The notes under the pieces: model-generated | Database searches by the model: none | Seen by the model: the letters and a program-made list of their open reading frames with translations, nothing else | What the model was told of the DNA's origin: nothing | Shown: piece after piece, positions 1-9,304 of the stretch | How positions within the stretch are numbered: position 1 is the first letter of the stretch | Layout of the letters: each line of letters starts with the position of its first letter | Assembly: GCA_029553475.1 (NCBI GenBank) | Contig: JAKPKV010000046.1 | Coordinates: 1 to 45,810 of the forward strand | DNA length: 45,810 bases | Source of the DNA: Armatimonadota bacterium | GTDB lineage: Bacteria; Armatimonadota; Hebobacteria; CAIYQO01 | Direction of reading: 5' to 3' | Position numbers and translations under genes: made by a program

Positions 1-59
1 CAACAATCCGAGATCACCAGCCTGCAGCCCCCGCGCCCCCCCCCCACCACCACCTGGAG

Positions 60-109
60 TGGTACATTTTCAAGTTATCGTTTTTGGTACATTTTTAGAT
101 TACCATCTA
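60..109. repeat. Two tandem 25-bp imperfect repeats, possible insertion-sequence end
   Basis: TGGTACATTTT occurs at 60-70 and again at 85-95, and the bases that follow are also partly alike (TTATC against TTACC), giving two head-to-tail 25-bp units. Arrays of short direct repeats at an element end are typical of IS21-type insertion sequences, so this may be the end of an element lying left of the window. No transposase is visible inside the window, so the assignment is a guess. A C-rich run lies just to the left at about 28-55. Confidence 0.4.
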
Positions 110-464
110 CAGGCCTGAAACCTCACCGCCAAGGATACCGCGTATCCTGAAGCAATGTGCCTGCCGAGAGCGAGGTTCGGCACCCATATGTATGGCAGCA
201 CTCCCACCGATCCGTCACCAGTTGCCAAGCGGGACGACTATCACAGGCCGGTCAGACAAAGCTGTCCAACCTAGGAATACGTTCCCGTTAGGTGCGACAC
301 GCCTCCTCCGAAGTAATGAGCGCCTCGAATTCCTGCTAGTCCAGGGGTTAATTTTGCATAACCCTGGATACAACATCTAGTGTGCACCTAGGTCAACTGA
401 ATACCACGTTAAATATTTCAAGATAATTTACTATACACCTATCGTACTATATATCCAAAGTAAC
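110..464. other. Non-coding stretch, imperfect hairpin at 341-367
   Basis: No convincing gene is seen. A 62-codon frame at 192-380 has no ribosome site and no recognisable protein features. An imperfect hairpin (CCAGGGGTTA at 341-350 against TAACCCTGG at 359-367, one bulged G) lies downstream of the TolB-like gene, which ends at 465 on the minus strand. It has no T-tract, so its role as a terminator is uncertain. The last 60 bases are AT-rich. Confidence 0.4.
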
Positions 465-1637
465 TTACCAGGACAACGATACAGGTACTTGAGTTTTATC
501 AAGCGTTACTTCGTATCCGTTTTGCCATTTTCCATTGTTATCTTTCTTCCACACCCATAAAGTAGAGCTAGAATACGTGCTTTCATATAAATACTTCGAG
601 CGAATAACTGCAATGCCATCACCTCTATTTGACCAACATGAATCCCAAATTGCCCCTCCAGGGCCACCAAGATGTATGGCTTTCTCTTCAGGATTCACAG
701 GATTCAGTGGTATGATATCTGGCGATATGCCTGTTAGCATATAGTTATAGTCTTCTGGATAAGGAATCATCAATACTGAATCCCCGGTTGGTGACCAACA
801 TAATATCCTTCCTCCACGTATTCTTTCCTTCCGTAAAAATGGATCGGGACATCTATTCTTTATGTCTAACTTATAGTATTTGTCCATATGATAATCCCAA
901 AACCATATTTCACACGTTGAGTCTGACAGATTAATGGATTCGAAAGACAATAAACTCCCCCCGGGTTGCCATTTCGGGTTGAATAATACTTTCCCTTCCA
1001 TATTAGGACAACACAACGCTTTGCGAATATCTGCGATATCTTTTCCCTTATTATCTTCCATACTTACAACGAATAACTTTGATGTAAGTTGCTTGCCGGC
1101 TTCTGGTATTATACATACTTCTTCGTACGCCATCATGTTTAAAGCTTGCGAAATGTCTAGATTTCCAATTTGTTCGACAACAGTGTTTTTCCATAGCCTG
1201 GATGTGTTGTCATAATCAGCATCACATATTGGCGCCAACCATGTTGAGTAAGTAGGGTAAGGTCTATCGAAAGCTAAAAAAATGATATTCTTATTATCTA
1301 TTGTCCACCATGCTTGCTTGGTTGTAGATACTTGGCTATAACGCATATTATCAAGAACCATACTTTTGCATTTCTGAATATCATATATGTATAAGTCATC
1401 ATCGGACCAATATAAAAAAGCCTTACGATCATATGACCATTTTGGTTTATGACCATCAGCAACAACTAAACTTATAATCCCTCTATCAATGTCAAACGCA
1501 TATATCCCTGGCGTCTTGCGTGAAAATTTATTATTTACAACTTCTATCAACAGCTCATTTCCTGTAAACGAAATCGCTGCGTTAATATTAACCGACACCA
1601 AAATGTAAACAAAAATAGATACTATGTATTTCAACAT
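465..1637 (-). CDS. Secreted TolB/WD40-like beta-propeller protein
   Basis: Predicted exported protein of 390 residues. I start it at ATG 1637, not an in-frame codon further upstream, because AAGGAG (1644-1649 on the complement) lies 6 bases before it and the protein then opens with a clean signal peptide (MLKYIVSIFVYILVSVNINA). The body has repeated beta-strand blades of TolB/WD40 type, such as GIISLVVADG, PKWSYDRKAFLYWSDDDLYI, FNPKWQPGGSLLSFESI and CWSPTGDSVLMIPYP. It probably acts as a periplasmic or surface binding protein; no catalytic motif is seen. It is the last gene of the minus-strand run that includes the broken metzincin-like gene, and its ribosome site overlaps that gene's stop codon, so translation was probably coupled. 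The gene is much richer in A+T than the right part of the window. It is the only member of the run that looks intact. Confidence 0.7.
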   Translation of the reverse strand: MLKYIVSIFVYILVSVNINAAISFTGNELLIEVVNNKFSRKTPGIYAFDIDRGIISLVVADGHKPKWSYDRKAFLYWSDDDLYIYDIQKCKSMVLDNMRYSQVSTTKQAWWTIDNKNIIFLAFDRPYPTYSTWLAPICDADYDNTSRLWKNTVVEQIGNLDISQALNMMAYEEVCIIPEAGKQLTSKLFVVSMEDNKGKDIADIRKALCCPNMEGKVLFNPKWQPGGSLLSFESINLSDSTCEIWFWDYHMDKYYKLDIKNRCPDPFLRKERIRGGRILCWSPTGDSVLMIPYPEDYNYMLTGISPDIIPLNPVNPEEKAIHLGGPGGAIWDSCWSNRGDGIAVIRSKYLYESTYSSSTLWVWKKDNNGKWQNGYEVTLDKTQVPVSLSW

Positions 1638-1647
1638 ATTTATCTCC

Positions 1648-4600
1648 TTACCAGCTTGCACCTTGCGGATTTCTTATGTCGCCTAAAGGTCGGTCGCCTT
1701 GTGCTCGACGAAAAGCTCCATGAGGGATACCTATGTGTTCCCATGCTTCGTATCTGTGCCGACGAAAATGCTGTACATCAGGATTAGGTGGCATGGTACT
1801 ATTTACTGGTCCCCATACGCTATACAGACCTGGAGCAAGGCCAAAGATACCGAAATAATCGTATAAATGGCCAGCCATCACACATGGATCCGTTACTGCA
1901 TCAACAACAACGTAACGATTGCATCCAGGATTTGAGCAGTGGCCTGTCCCGGCAGCATGACCTAACTCATGTAATATTGCGTTTGTCATTGCAGCTTTAT
2001 CATTCCAGTTTGGAGGCCGTCTTCCCCCAGGTCCGGCTTCAATAATTTTGGGGTCTACAGCTATGCGGTCAGGTAAGCTCCTTTGATGAACACCATCTGG
2101 CGCATCGCGCAACAGCAACATTCTATTCGCACCACCTTCATTGCTATCAATAGTTAATCCCGCGACAGTATCACTATTAGTAATGAATCCATCAACTGGT
2201 GCCACAACAGTTGCAACTCTGCACCTTGTACGAGCGGTTGTATTTCTTATGGCATTACCGATATCTCCTACAGGTAAATTATTAATCATGTGAAAAGCAC
2301 CGTCTTCATCTAAATAGGGGGCATTAGCAGCAATTATATCTAAATTAGCTGTAATGATATTTGCACTTCTGGGGCCAACTAGACTTCGGACTCCTGCTTC
2401 AAGTTTGTCTAAATCACAGTCTGGCCAGTAACCATCGTTGGTTGCGATATATATCTGAAACATGAAACTACCATTATCAACCCAAGTTCGATTGGTCGCC
2501 CACATTCTCCCTGGTGTATGATCACGTCTATCAAGTGCCATACGCCCATCGATAGCAGAAAAAATGACTCTCCAGTCAGCATCATCCTCATCTTGTTGGT
2601 GCAATTCATATACCTTTATTCCATCCTTACACCCATCGTTATCGTTATCCCCACCATACAATGTATTGATACTGGTACCCAATTCGGTTTCATTACCATC
2701 AAATGGTCTTTCAATCAAGTCATCACCTAGCGGAACAACCATGACTTGATCGGCATCTGATTCGTCAGTTGTAGTTGATGTGAGCATATACCAAACTTTC
2801 ATAATTGATCCATTTATACCTTCATCAATGGGGGTACTTTCTCCAAATATAATACCATGGTTTTCCTCAGTAAGTGATAACCTTTGCGGTCCTTTTAAAG
2901 TAACAGCATCAACGTAAGACGAAGTCGCTGGATCCCACTTCAGTAAATAAATCTCATATGCATATGTTCCTCTACCAATCGGCGGCATTCCTTCTTCTAA
3001 CGGGTCACCTCCAGCTACTAGCTTTAATTCAATATCACTGCCCAGTGATCCACAAATACGCCATGCGTAACCATGGTCTCCGTTTGGATCAGCTAATAAA
3101 CTTAATGGATCAGTTGATCGGTTCTGAATCATATTATTTGATACGCCACCTGTATCCCAGCATATTAACACACCATCATATTCATATGATCCGACTTCTG
3201 AATCATCAAACGATACTGTTACCCGAGGATCACAATATTTCGAAGTAGAAGATGGGTCATATTTCAGGTAGTCAATATTACCCTCTGAAGCTGTGATCCC
3301 CGTAATGACTACATTTTTGACAAAAGTAGATAATGCTTTTGGGATTATATCATATGTTGAGTTATCCGCTAGTTTTTTATATTCAACAGTACGATACTGG
3401 TAGTCACCATTTGACGCAACCAAATTAATGGTATGTGCACCATTGTGTCCTAATGGTAACAACGTTGTATCCCAGTTAAATATACTCCTATACAAAAGAA
3501 TAGTACCTGAAGAGTTGGCAGTCGTTGGCAATTCAGAAGACGTCCAGGTTGTTCCAAAGTCTTCCGACTTTTCCCATTCTACCGATAAATTGAACGAGAA
3601 TGGCCGTTCCGCTGCGGGCGGATCATGTAACGTAGACTCTTCTTTGATACCAATAGATAACCCTTCCTGGGGCGAAAGAATTTGATATCCATTCGGAACT
3701 TTAATAATCGTAGCTACCTTAACAGTTCCTCCGACTATACTCGTAATGGGATTCATTGCCGAATTATATAGCGAAAAATATATTTCGGGTTTACCCATCT
3801 CCAATGATCCGTTCACACTGACTGACACAGTATCGCTAAACGTAACACCATTATTGTTATAAATTAACACTATCTGTTGGACAGTACTAGGAGCTGTCGC
3901 TGAACGCCCTTCTACCCACATAGTTTTCTGGAAATTCCCACTCTTGCTCCATGAGAATTCATTCCCTCCTGGAGATGACCAAGCAACAACGCCCCCTTCT
4001 TATTATTTTCATCGAAAACGCCTATATATTCGCCTAAAGATCTAATAGTCACTGTACCACCAATGGATCTGGGTTCAACCGATAAAAACACCGGTATTAA
4101 GTCATTTTCTCCAATAACACCTTGCCCCAAATTCATATTTGATTCGCTCGCATCTGCTGCCATATTACTATTGTCATCATCACTATTAATAGGCAGTACT
4201 GCCGGAATACTATCTTCTACTTCGGGTGCTACCCCAGCAATATCGATATTAACTCGTATAGCGTAAAAGGTCATTGAAACTTGGGAATACCCACAGCGTG
4301 CAGTAATTGTTTGCTCTCCAGGCGTGCTTCGCCGAATTGCGCGTTTCGTATTATTTTGACTTTGTCCCCCTCCCCGTCCATTCGATCACATAATTCGCTA
4401 TTGTGCTGATATCGTATGCTGCAGGCGAGATCGTAACTTGAACAGTTACTGTTGGCGACTGATTATCTGCCGAAGTTAATGCTTGTAGACTACCTTCAAC
4501 AGTATTTATCGGTAAATCACTTGACAGGGACTGTATATCGGTAATACCTATCACTACAACTTTTACACCGATTGAATTCTCTAACGGCCGAAGCAATGTA

Positions 4601-5483
4601 ACATCAAAAATCCCAGTAACTCCGCGACTAACCATCCTTCTCAACTGATTACCAGGAAATTCGCTGCCTCCTTGCCATGTAACTCCCATCATTGAAATCT
4701 CTGATACATCTACTCCAGAAAGATCCGGATATGTCACTGCAGTCAAAAGAACATTATCATCAACTGTATTACTATCGCCAATATTGGAAATACGAGCAAC
4801 CCACGTCTCTGGCGATTCAGACGCGAGCAAGAACTCTCCGGACACAGCGACATCTGTAACCTGGTACACAATCACTGTCGCAGCGGTAGAATCATCACGA
4901 TGCGTATGCGGATCATCGTGCGAATGGATGGAGTAACTCGCCGTATACGTATACTCACCAGGGGTCGTCGGAAGCGGAATATTGACCGAGATCCCACTTG
5001 CGCCATATGTATCCACCGAGATCGGCGGGGCGATGCCTGGGCCGGTAATCGTGACAGTTCCGGGTGTTGGCTCACCATCTTCCAACTCTACGCCACTTCC
5101 GGCCTGGAGAATAATCGTCGCTGTAGCGGTAGAGCCAATATAGTAGTATCTCTTTGCGAACTGTAGCGTCACACGCGAGTTTGCCGTAAAGCCGTCGCTG
5201 CTATGAGATGAGGAGTCGGTCGGGAGCGTCTCTCCGGCACGCGCTGGGCCAGCTTTTTTCGACTTAGGGATAGCGTTCTCACAATACAGTGCGGTCACTC
5301 GCGAGACTGGTGTCGCCTCTGCAGCTTGTAGCAGGCGTGAAGTTTGCGTCGCCTTTCTGTCAGCTTTGCCCTGGCGAGTAGCATTACTATGATCATCACC
5401 CAATATCATTGCAGGTAGCATGAATACGCATAGAGTAGGCCGATTGCTACCAGTATGATCGTCATGCGAAGAGGTGTCTTCAC
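1648..5483 (-). pseudogene. Large secreted metzincin-like protein, split by three frameshifts
   Basis: About 1,280 codons that read as one secreted protein only if three frameshifts are repaired. The start is GTG 5483, with AAAGGAG (5490-5496, complement) 6 bases upstream, giving MKTPLRMTIILVAIGLLYAY, a signal peptide. The frame then changes at about 5406-5430. It changes again at a five-C run (4366-4370; removing one base restores the frame) and at another five-C run (3992-3996; adding one base restores it). The middle part reads VNIDIAGV...INSDDDNSN, a segment I know from large secreted proteins of uncultured bacteria. Near the C-terminus are HELGHAAGTGH, the HExxHxxGxxH zinc motif of metzincin proteases, and a later CVMAG that could be the Met-turn. 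The gene begins 29 bases after the carboxypeptidase stop and ends under the TolB-like gene's ribosome site. Real decay and sequencing error both remain possible; the 5' shift is not at a homopolymer. Confidence 0.7.
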
Positions 5484-5512
5484 GAGCATCTCCTTTCGCC
5501 GTGGGATTTTCA

Positions 5513-7034
5513 TCAGTACCCCAGGGTGAGAATGTCGTATTTCGAGCGCGATTCCGGCCCATACCCAACTGTCTTCCAATACGCGTTCCGCTGTTGGGTC
5601 CGAACAGCTAACCGTTTCCTGACCTGCAGATGCCAGGTCTTTCCCGGCTCTGTCAGACACCATTGTTCAATGAAATCAGCAGATATCCTGCCGAGGTGTT
5701 GAATTTGCAACAGCGTTAATCTGTTCTGCGGGTATCGGTCATTCGCCTCAAAGGTGAGGGGAAGGCTTCCGAAACGCGCACTGCACCACCCGTATAGGCG
5801 AAATGGCATCCATCCGGATTGCCAGACTCTGTCTGGCCCAATTCGGAATCCGCCATCATTCAACCGTTGAAGCAGCTCTTTGTTCAGCGGGAGAATCGTC
5901 TTTGCATATTGTGCATCAACAAATGGACAAAAAAAGTTCGACCCTTCATTGGCTTCAACGTTATGGAGAGACATCGCGATGTCAATTGATTGTCCACTCT
6001 CAATATACGCGATGAGATATTTTGCATAGTCAAAGACTTCTCGTGGTGTCTTCTCGTCATACGGCAAGGTAAACTTATCCGTGAGCGAATCAAAAGTACA
6101 GTCCACGTTCCCATCGGGGTCTTCGATGGGAATGAAGAGCCAATTATTTGGTACAGGTGCGTGCCGTTGGCGTGATTGGAGTTTGCTCAGCAGCATACCG
6201 TGAAGCATCCAACTCGAACAATGCTCTGTCGCATGTTCACCTGCAATCACCAGCACGGTTTGCGGGGTATCCCCAGAAGATGCTGGCGGGTTCGCGCGTT
6301 CGGATGGCGTGCTGCTTCCGAAACCATGGAGTTGTGCGGCCAATGAGATCAATTTCAACGCCAGCAATCTTTGCGGTTTGCAGCCGCTGAATGAACTCTT
6401 GGAAAAACCGATATGTATACGGCACCCGCATCGCCACCGTCGCCGTGGGATAGGCAAACCGCTGCGTGATCCGAAACACATTGATCCCCGGCACCGCCTC
6501 CGCGTGGTCCACCTCCCGCCACGCTTGCCAGTATTGTCCATCCGCCGAGAGGAACTGCTCGGCCACCTCCTCCGGGATGACCATCTGGTCGGGCACTTTG
6601 CCGGTCCCGGCGAATCTCGCCTCCCCCTGTTTGAACGGGTCCCCACTCACCCACCGGCCGTCTTGGTCTTTGATGAACCACTCGTAGGTTTCATACTGCG
6701 TCGGGTCGGCATACGTCATCACCGGCACCAGCCCCACCCATTTCTTCACGTCAGCGGCATTGCCCCTGGTGTCGTTGCCAGCCATGGAGAGGCCGATGGT
6801 CACTCCCTTGTCGGTGGGTAGGTCAGTGAAGGTACCGGCGAACCAGTTGTGCGCCGGTGAGGCGAGTTTGACGTAGTGGGGGGTGATTTGATCGACGACT
6901 TCCAGGTTGAAGCCGTCCTGGGGGGAGACGGCGATGGGCGGCGGGTCCAGGGAGCGTGGCAGCATCGCCTCCTGGGCGGATGCACACAGCATCCCCGCCA
7001 GGAGCACACACACACAAGCCCTCCTCGCCACCAT
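5513..7034 (-). pseudogene. M14 zinc carboxypeptidase with one frameshift
   Basis: Two overlapping frames make one peptidase M14 protein of the cytosolic-carboxypeptidase type. The first (from ATG 7034) has a signal peptide (MVARRACVCVLLAGMLCASA) and the beta-sandwich that precedes the catalytic domain in this subfamily, ending in VAMRVPYTYRFFQEFIQRL and VEIDLIGRT. The second carries the catalytic domain: GEHATEH supplies the HxxE zinc ligands, IEDPDGN resembles the substrate-binding loop, SLHNVEANEG a later zinc His, and LTFEAND the catalytic Glu. The frames must be joined at about 6316-6332 by a one-base change. The 3' half (5.5-6.3 kb) is visibly less GC-rich than the 5' half (6.4-7.0 kb). 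It heads a minus-strand run with the metzincin-like and TolB-like genes, so the set may have been a surface or periplasmic proteolysis locus. The frameshift separates the N-terminal domain from all zinc ligands, so it should be inactive if real. Confidence 0.72.
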
Positions 7035-7082
7035 GACCGCCGTGGCATGCGTGCCGCTCCGCTTCCGCTCGCTAGGAGATCA

Positions 7083-7128
7083 CGCCCGGTGAATGAATAA
7101 GTTTACCGGGCGCTCACTCTACTGTCAA
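7083..7128 (-). promoter_or_regulatory. Promoter of the carboxypeptidase run, with overlapping dyad
   Basis: On the minus strand TTGACA (complement of 7123-7128), a 17-bp spacer and TAAACT (complement of 7100-7105) form a good housekeeping promoter. An 8-bp inverted repeat (CGCCCGGT 7083-7090, ACCGGGCG 7105-7112) brackets the -10 element. It could be an operator, or a terminator hairpin for the gene ending at 7154; it has no T-run. Confidence 0.55.
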
Positions 7129-7153
7129 GCGCTGTTCATGGATCATTATTGTG

Positions 7154-8665
7154 TTACTGCAGTTTTTTGAAGAGCCGCCGCGCCTCGATGGCTTTGGGGT
7201 GTTCCGGGGCGACGTCGTTCAGGTTGGTGAGCCATTTCCGTGTCCCCTCGACATCGCCGGCGGCCACCGCGCGCTTGAAGAGCGCATACATGCCGTCAAT
7301 GGCGCCTTGGGACAGGCTATTGCGATAGGCCAGCTTGTCCGCGTCGGCCATCCCTTCCGGATTCCCGGCCTTCGTCACGGCGGCCTGCATCTGCGTGTGC
7401 AGCGTCTTGGCGTCGTCAATGCGGCCCTGCAGCATCAAAGTCGCGTAGGTGGTCCGGGCCAGGTTCAGCAGACAACACAGCTTCTCGGGAGAATTGGTGT
7501 CGCCCGCTTGCGCGAGCAGCGGCTAGGCGCTTGTCAGGAAGGCTTGGGGCTGCGGGCTGGCCAGGCGCTGCAGATAGGCGACGGTATCCGTCCGCTGGAG
7601 CAGGCCGCTCTGATCGAGCTTGCCCAGCGCGGCCTGGAAGGTCTCGTGCAGCGTCTTCGCTTCTTCCCCACGCTGCGCCTGCTGGAGCAGCGGATAGGTC
7701 AGCGCCAGCAGATCCGCCGGCATCTGCGTGTCCGCCAGCGTGGCCGGTGTGGTCAGGGCGGTGATTTCCTTGATGCCATCCGCCAGCAGTTCGGCGGGAC
7801 GCGCCTGCGCCGCCGCGGACCAGTAGACGCGCGTCACCTCACGCGCGAGCGGCGTGCCCCCCTCGACGCGCCCGCGCGCCTCCCGCAGCCGGCGGTGCGT
7901 CATCTGTGCTCGTTCCACCTCGTTCTCCGCCAGCAGGCGGGTGAAGTAGCGCTGCAGGTAGTCCGACGTGCACGGCCACTGTGTCACCCGCGTGATGCGA
8001 TACGTCGAGCACGGGTTGGGCTTCGGTGACGAATTGCGCGGGATTGATGCGGGCGAGGAGCGCGCCGTAGTCATCCTGATCGGCCACGGCCCGCGTGTGC
8101 TGCTCGTTGCCGAACTTCGCCAGCGCCTGCTGGATGGCGACGTGCAGGCGGCCATGCTTCTCGACCCGTTTGGCGATCATCAGCGGCTCGTAGACCTGGT
8201 GGGCGAGGCTGAGCGCGAGTCCCAAGTGCGCGGGGGCGGTAGCGGCTTGCAGCGAGGCGTGTATCTCTTGCTGCGCCTCGGTCAGGAAGGCTTTCGGATC
8301 CGTCGCGCGGAGCGCGCCGAGGTAGGCGCCGCTGTCCGCGTGCCGCGGCAGGAGATAGGTCGCTTCGGCCGTGAGCGCCTGGATTTGGCGTGGAGCGCCA
8401 CGGCATCCGGCAGGCGTTTCGCCGTCATCAACGGCCCATACAGTTGGGACGTGAGGTATTGGGTGCGCGCGGCTTCCGTCGGCCCTCCGAGCGTCGTCAC
8501 TCCCAAGATAAAGGGGACGGCTTCCACGAGAAACTGGTCAGGATTGGTGGCACGCAGGGCATCGAAATAGAAGCCGACATTCACGGCGCGCCCTGACTCA
8601 GGCGCCCGCAGGCGCGCCAATGCGTCCTGGGTGGCAGTGAAGAGCGCGCGCGCGTCGGGGGGAAC
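7154..8665 (-). pseudogene. Helical-repeat (TPR-like) protein remnant: truncated, frameshifted, nonsense codon
   Basis: The translation consists of roughly 100-residue alpha-helical units. Each has a segment like YLGALRATDPKAFLTEAQ followed by one like YEPLMIAKR...A..LH, and about five units are visible. The C-terminal part (AIEARRLFKKLQ) is TPR-like. Four lesions are seen. One frameshift lies at about 8380-8386 in a short A run. A second lies at about 7962-7970. An in-frame TAG at 7523-7525 sits where the other units have Gln, consistent with CAG to TAG. The 5' end is missing: no start codon with a ribosome site is found and the frame closes at about 8674, where unrelated DNA (a DUF5131 fragment) begins. 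Lesions of three kinds argue for true decay. Function was probably protein-protein interaction. It lies upstream of the carboxypeptidase run on the same strand. Confidence 0.75.
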
Positions 8666-8667
8666 GG

Positions 8668-8778
8668 TCGGCCTTCAGCGCAAAGATTCCGTTCTTTTTC
8701 ACGCAGTGGGGCGGAGTCAACAAAAAGAAGGCCGGGCGATTGCTGCAAGGCCGTACATGGGACGAGGTTCCCGATTGA
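8668..8778 (+). pseudogene. 3' remnant of a phage-type DUF5131 (Gp37/Gp68) gene
   Basis: One plus-strand frame ends with [20 protein letters not shown] followed by [12 protein letters not shown] and a TGA stop. This matches from memory the characteristic C-terminus of the DUF5131 / phage Gp37-Gp68 family (PFFFKQWGG...GRLLDGRTWDEMP). Only about 36 codons remain; the rest of the usual ~250-residue protein is absent. Its left limit coincides with the truncated 5' end of the minus-strand helical-repeat pseudogene, which points to a deletion or rearrangement joint at about 8660-8675. Confidence 0.6.
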
Positions 8779-8991
8779 CGATTTTATCGCTCAAAGGCGG
8801 AACTATTATGGAAATCTGTTAACACCAGTTCCGTTTTGCCGAAATTGGTTCCGCCTGCTGGTAACCTGCGGATACCTCTCTCAGAGCGGCAGAGAGATTG
8901 GGGCAAATTTGGGCAAGGGGGCGAGAGCTGTAGTGCTAAGAGTCGCGACGCCCATCTCTCTCAAAGAGCGATCTTGAGCGTGCAGATACGC

Positions 8992-9019
8992 AAAAAACCG
9001 CCAGCGATGACGCTGACGG
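8992..9019 (-). terminator. Intrinsic terminator, minus strand
   Basis: Read on the minus strand: CCGTCAGCG, loop TCAT, CGCTGGCGG, then TTTTTT. The 9-bp stem has one G-U wobble and the T6 tract follows directly, as in a classical Rho-independent terminator. It lies 290 bases beyond the glmU stop and in the same direction, so it probably ends the glmU transcript. Confidence 0.75.
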
Positions 9020-9137
9020 CGTGCTCACCTCGCGCGAGGCATGTTCTTCGCAAAACAGATGACTGGCTCACCTGATACGTGCCGTGGAGAGCACGGACAC
9101 CGAAGCACGGTACAGCGTGACGACCTACTACAGTTAC

Positions 9138-9281
9138 CCGGTAGTCCGCGCCCTCCGCCCGCCCCGATGGAATCGTGGGCGGCGCGTGGGTGACGCATTG
9201 CTCCACCGTGCCCGAGGATGGTGTTGTCGGGCACGGTTCCATATTTTGGTCACACGCGCCGCGGAGGGCGCGGACTACCGG
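9138..9281. repeat. Nested inverted repeat with 21-bp perfect outer arms
   Basis: The outer arms 9138-9158 and 9261-9281 are perfect reverse complements over 21 bp. Inside, GGCGCGTG (9181-9188) faces an imperfect partner at 9249-9260, and a perfect 10-bp hairpin has CCGTGCCCGA (9206-9215) against TCGGGCACGG (9227-9236) around an 11-base loop. It looks like a small palindromic element or a structured RNA downstream of glmU. No open frame inside is credible. Confidence 0.7.
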
Positions 9282-9304
9282 AGTTGCATCAACGCAACGG
9301 GTGC

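Larger units (their letters stand above)
8779..9304. other. Non-coding stretch rich in inverted repeats
   Basis: No gene is supported. The stretch contains GGCGGAAC (8797-8804) facing GTTCCGCC (8856-8863), an AGAGAG/CTCTCT hairpin near 8877-8897, a minus-strand terminator at 8992-9019, and a larger nested inverted repeat at 9138-9281. It separates the decayed left region from the intact, GC-rich genes that begin with glmU. Confidence 0.5.

Noticed and set aside
192-380. Small 62-codon frame in the left non-coding stretch
   Set aside because: No Shine-Dalgarno site, no hydrophobic or domain pattern, and it runs across a hairpin.
3900-5500. Programmed ribosomal frameshifting as the explanation for the split metzincin-like gene
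   Set aside because: Three shifts of differing sign in one gene, no slippery heptamer with a downstream pseudoknot recognised, and other nearby genes carry ordinary lesions.
7151-8029. A long open frame on the plus strand opposite the helical-repeat gene
   Set aside because: The minus-strand reading shows repeated protein units and homology between them; the plus frame is Arg/Gly/His-rich shadow sequence without a ribosome site.
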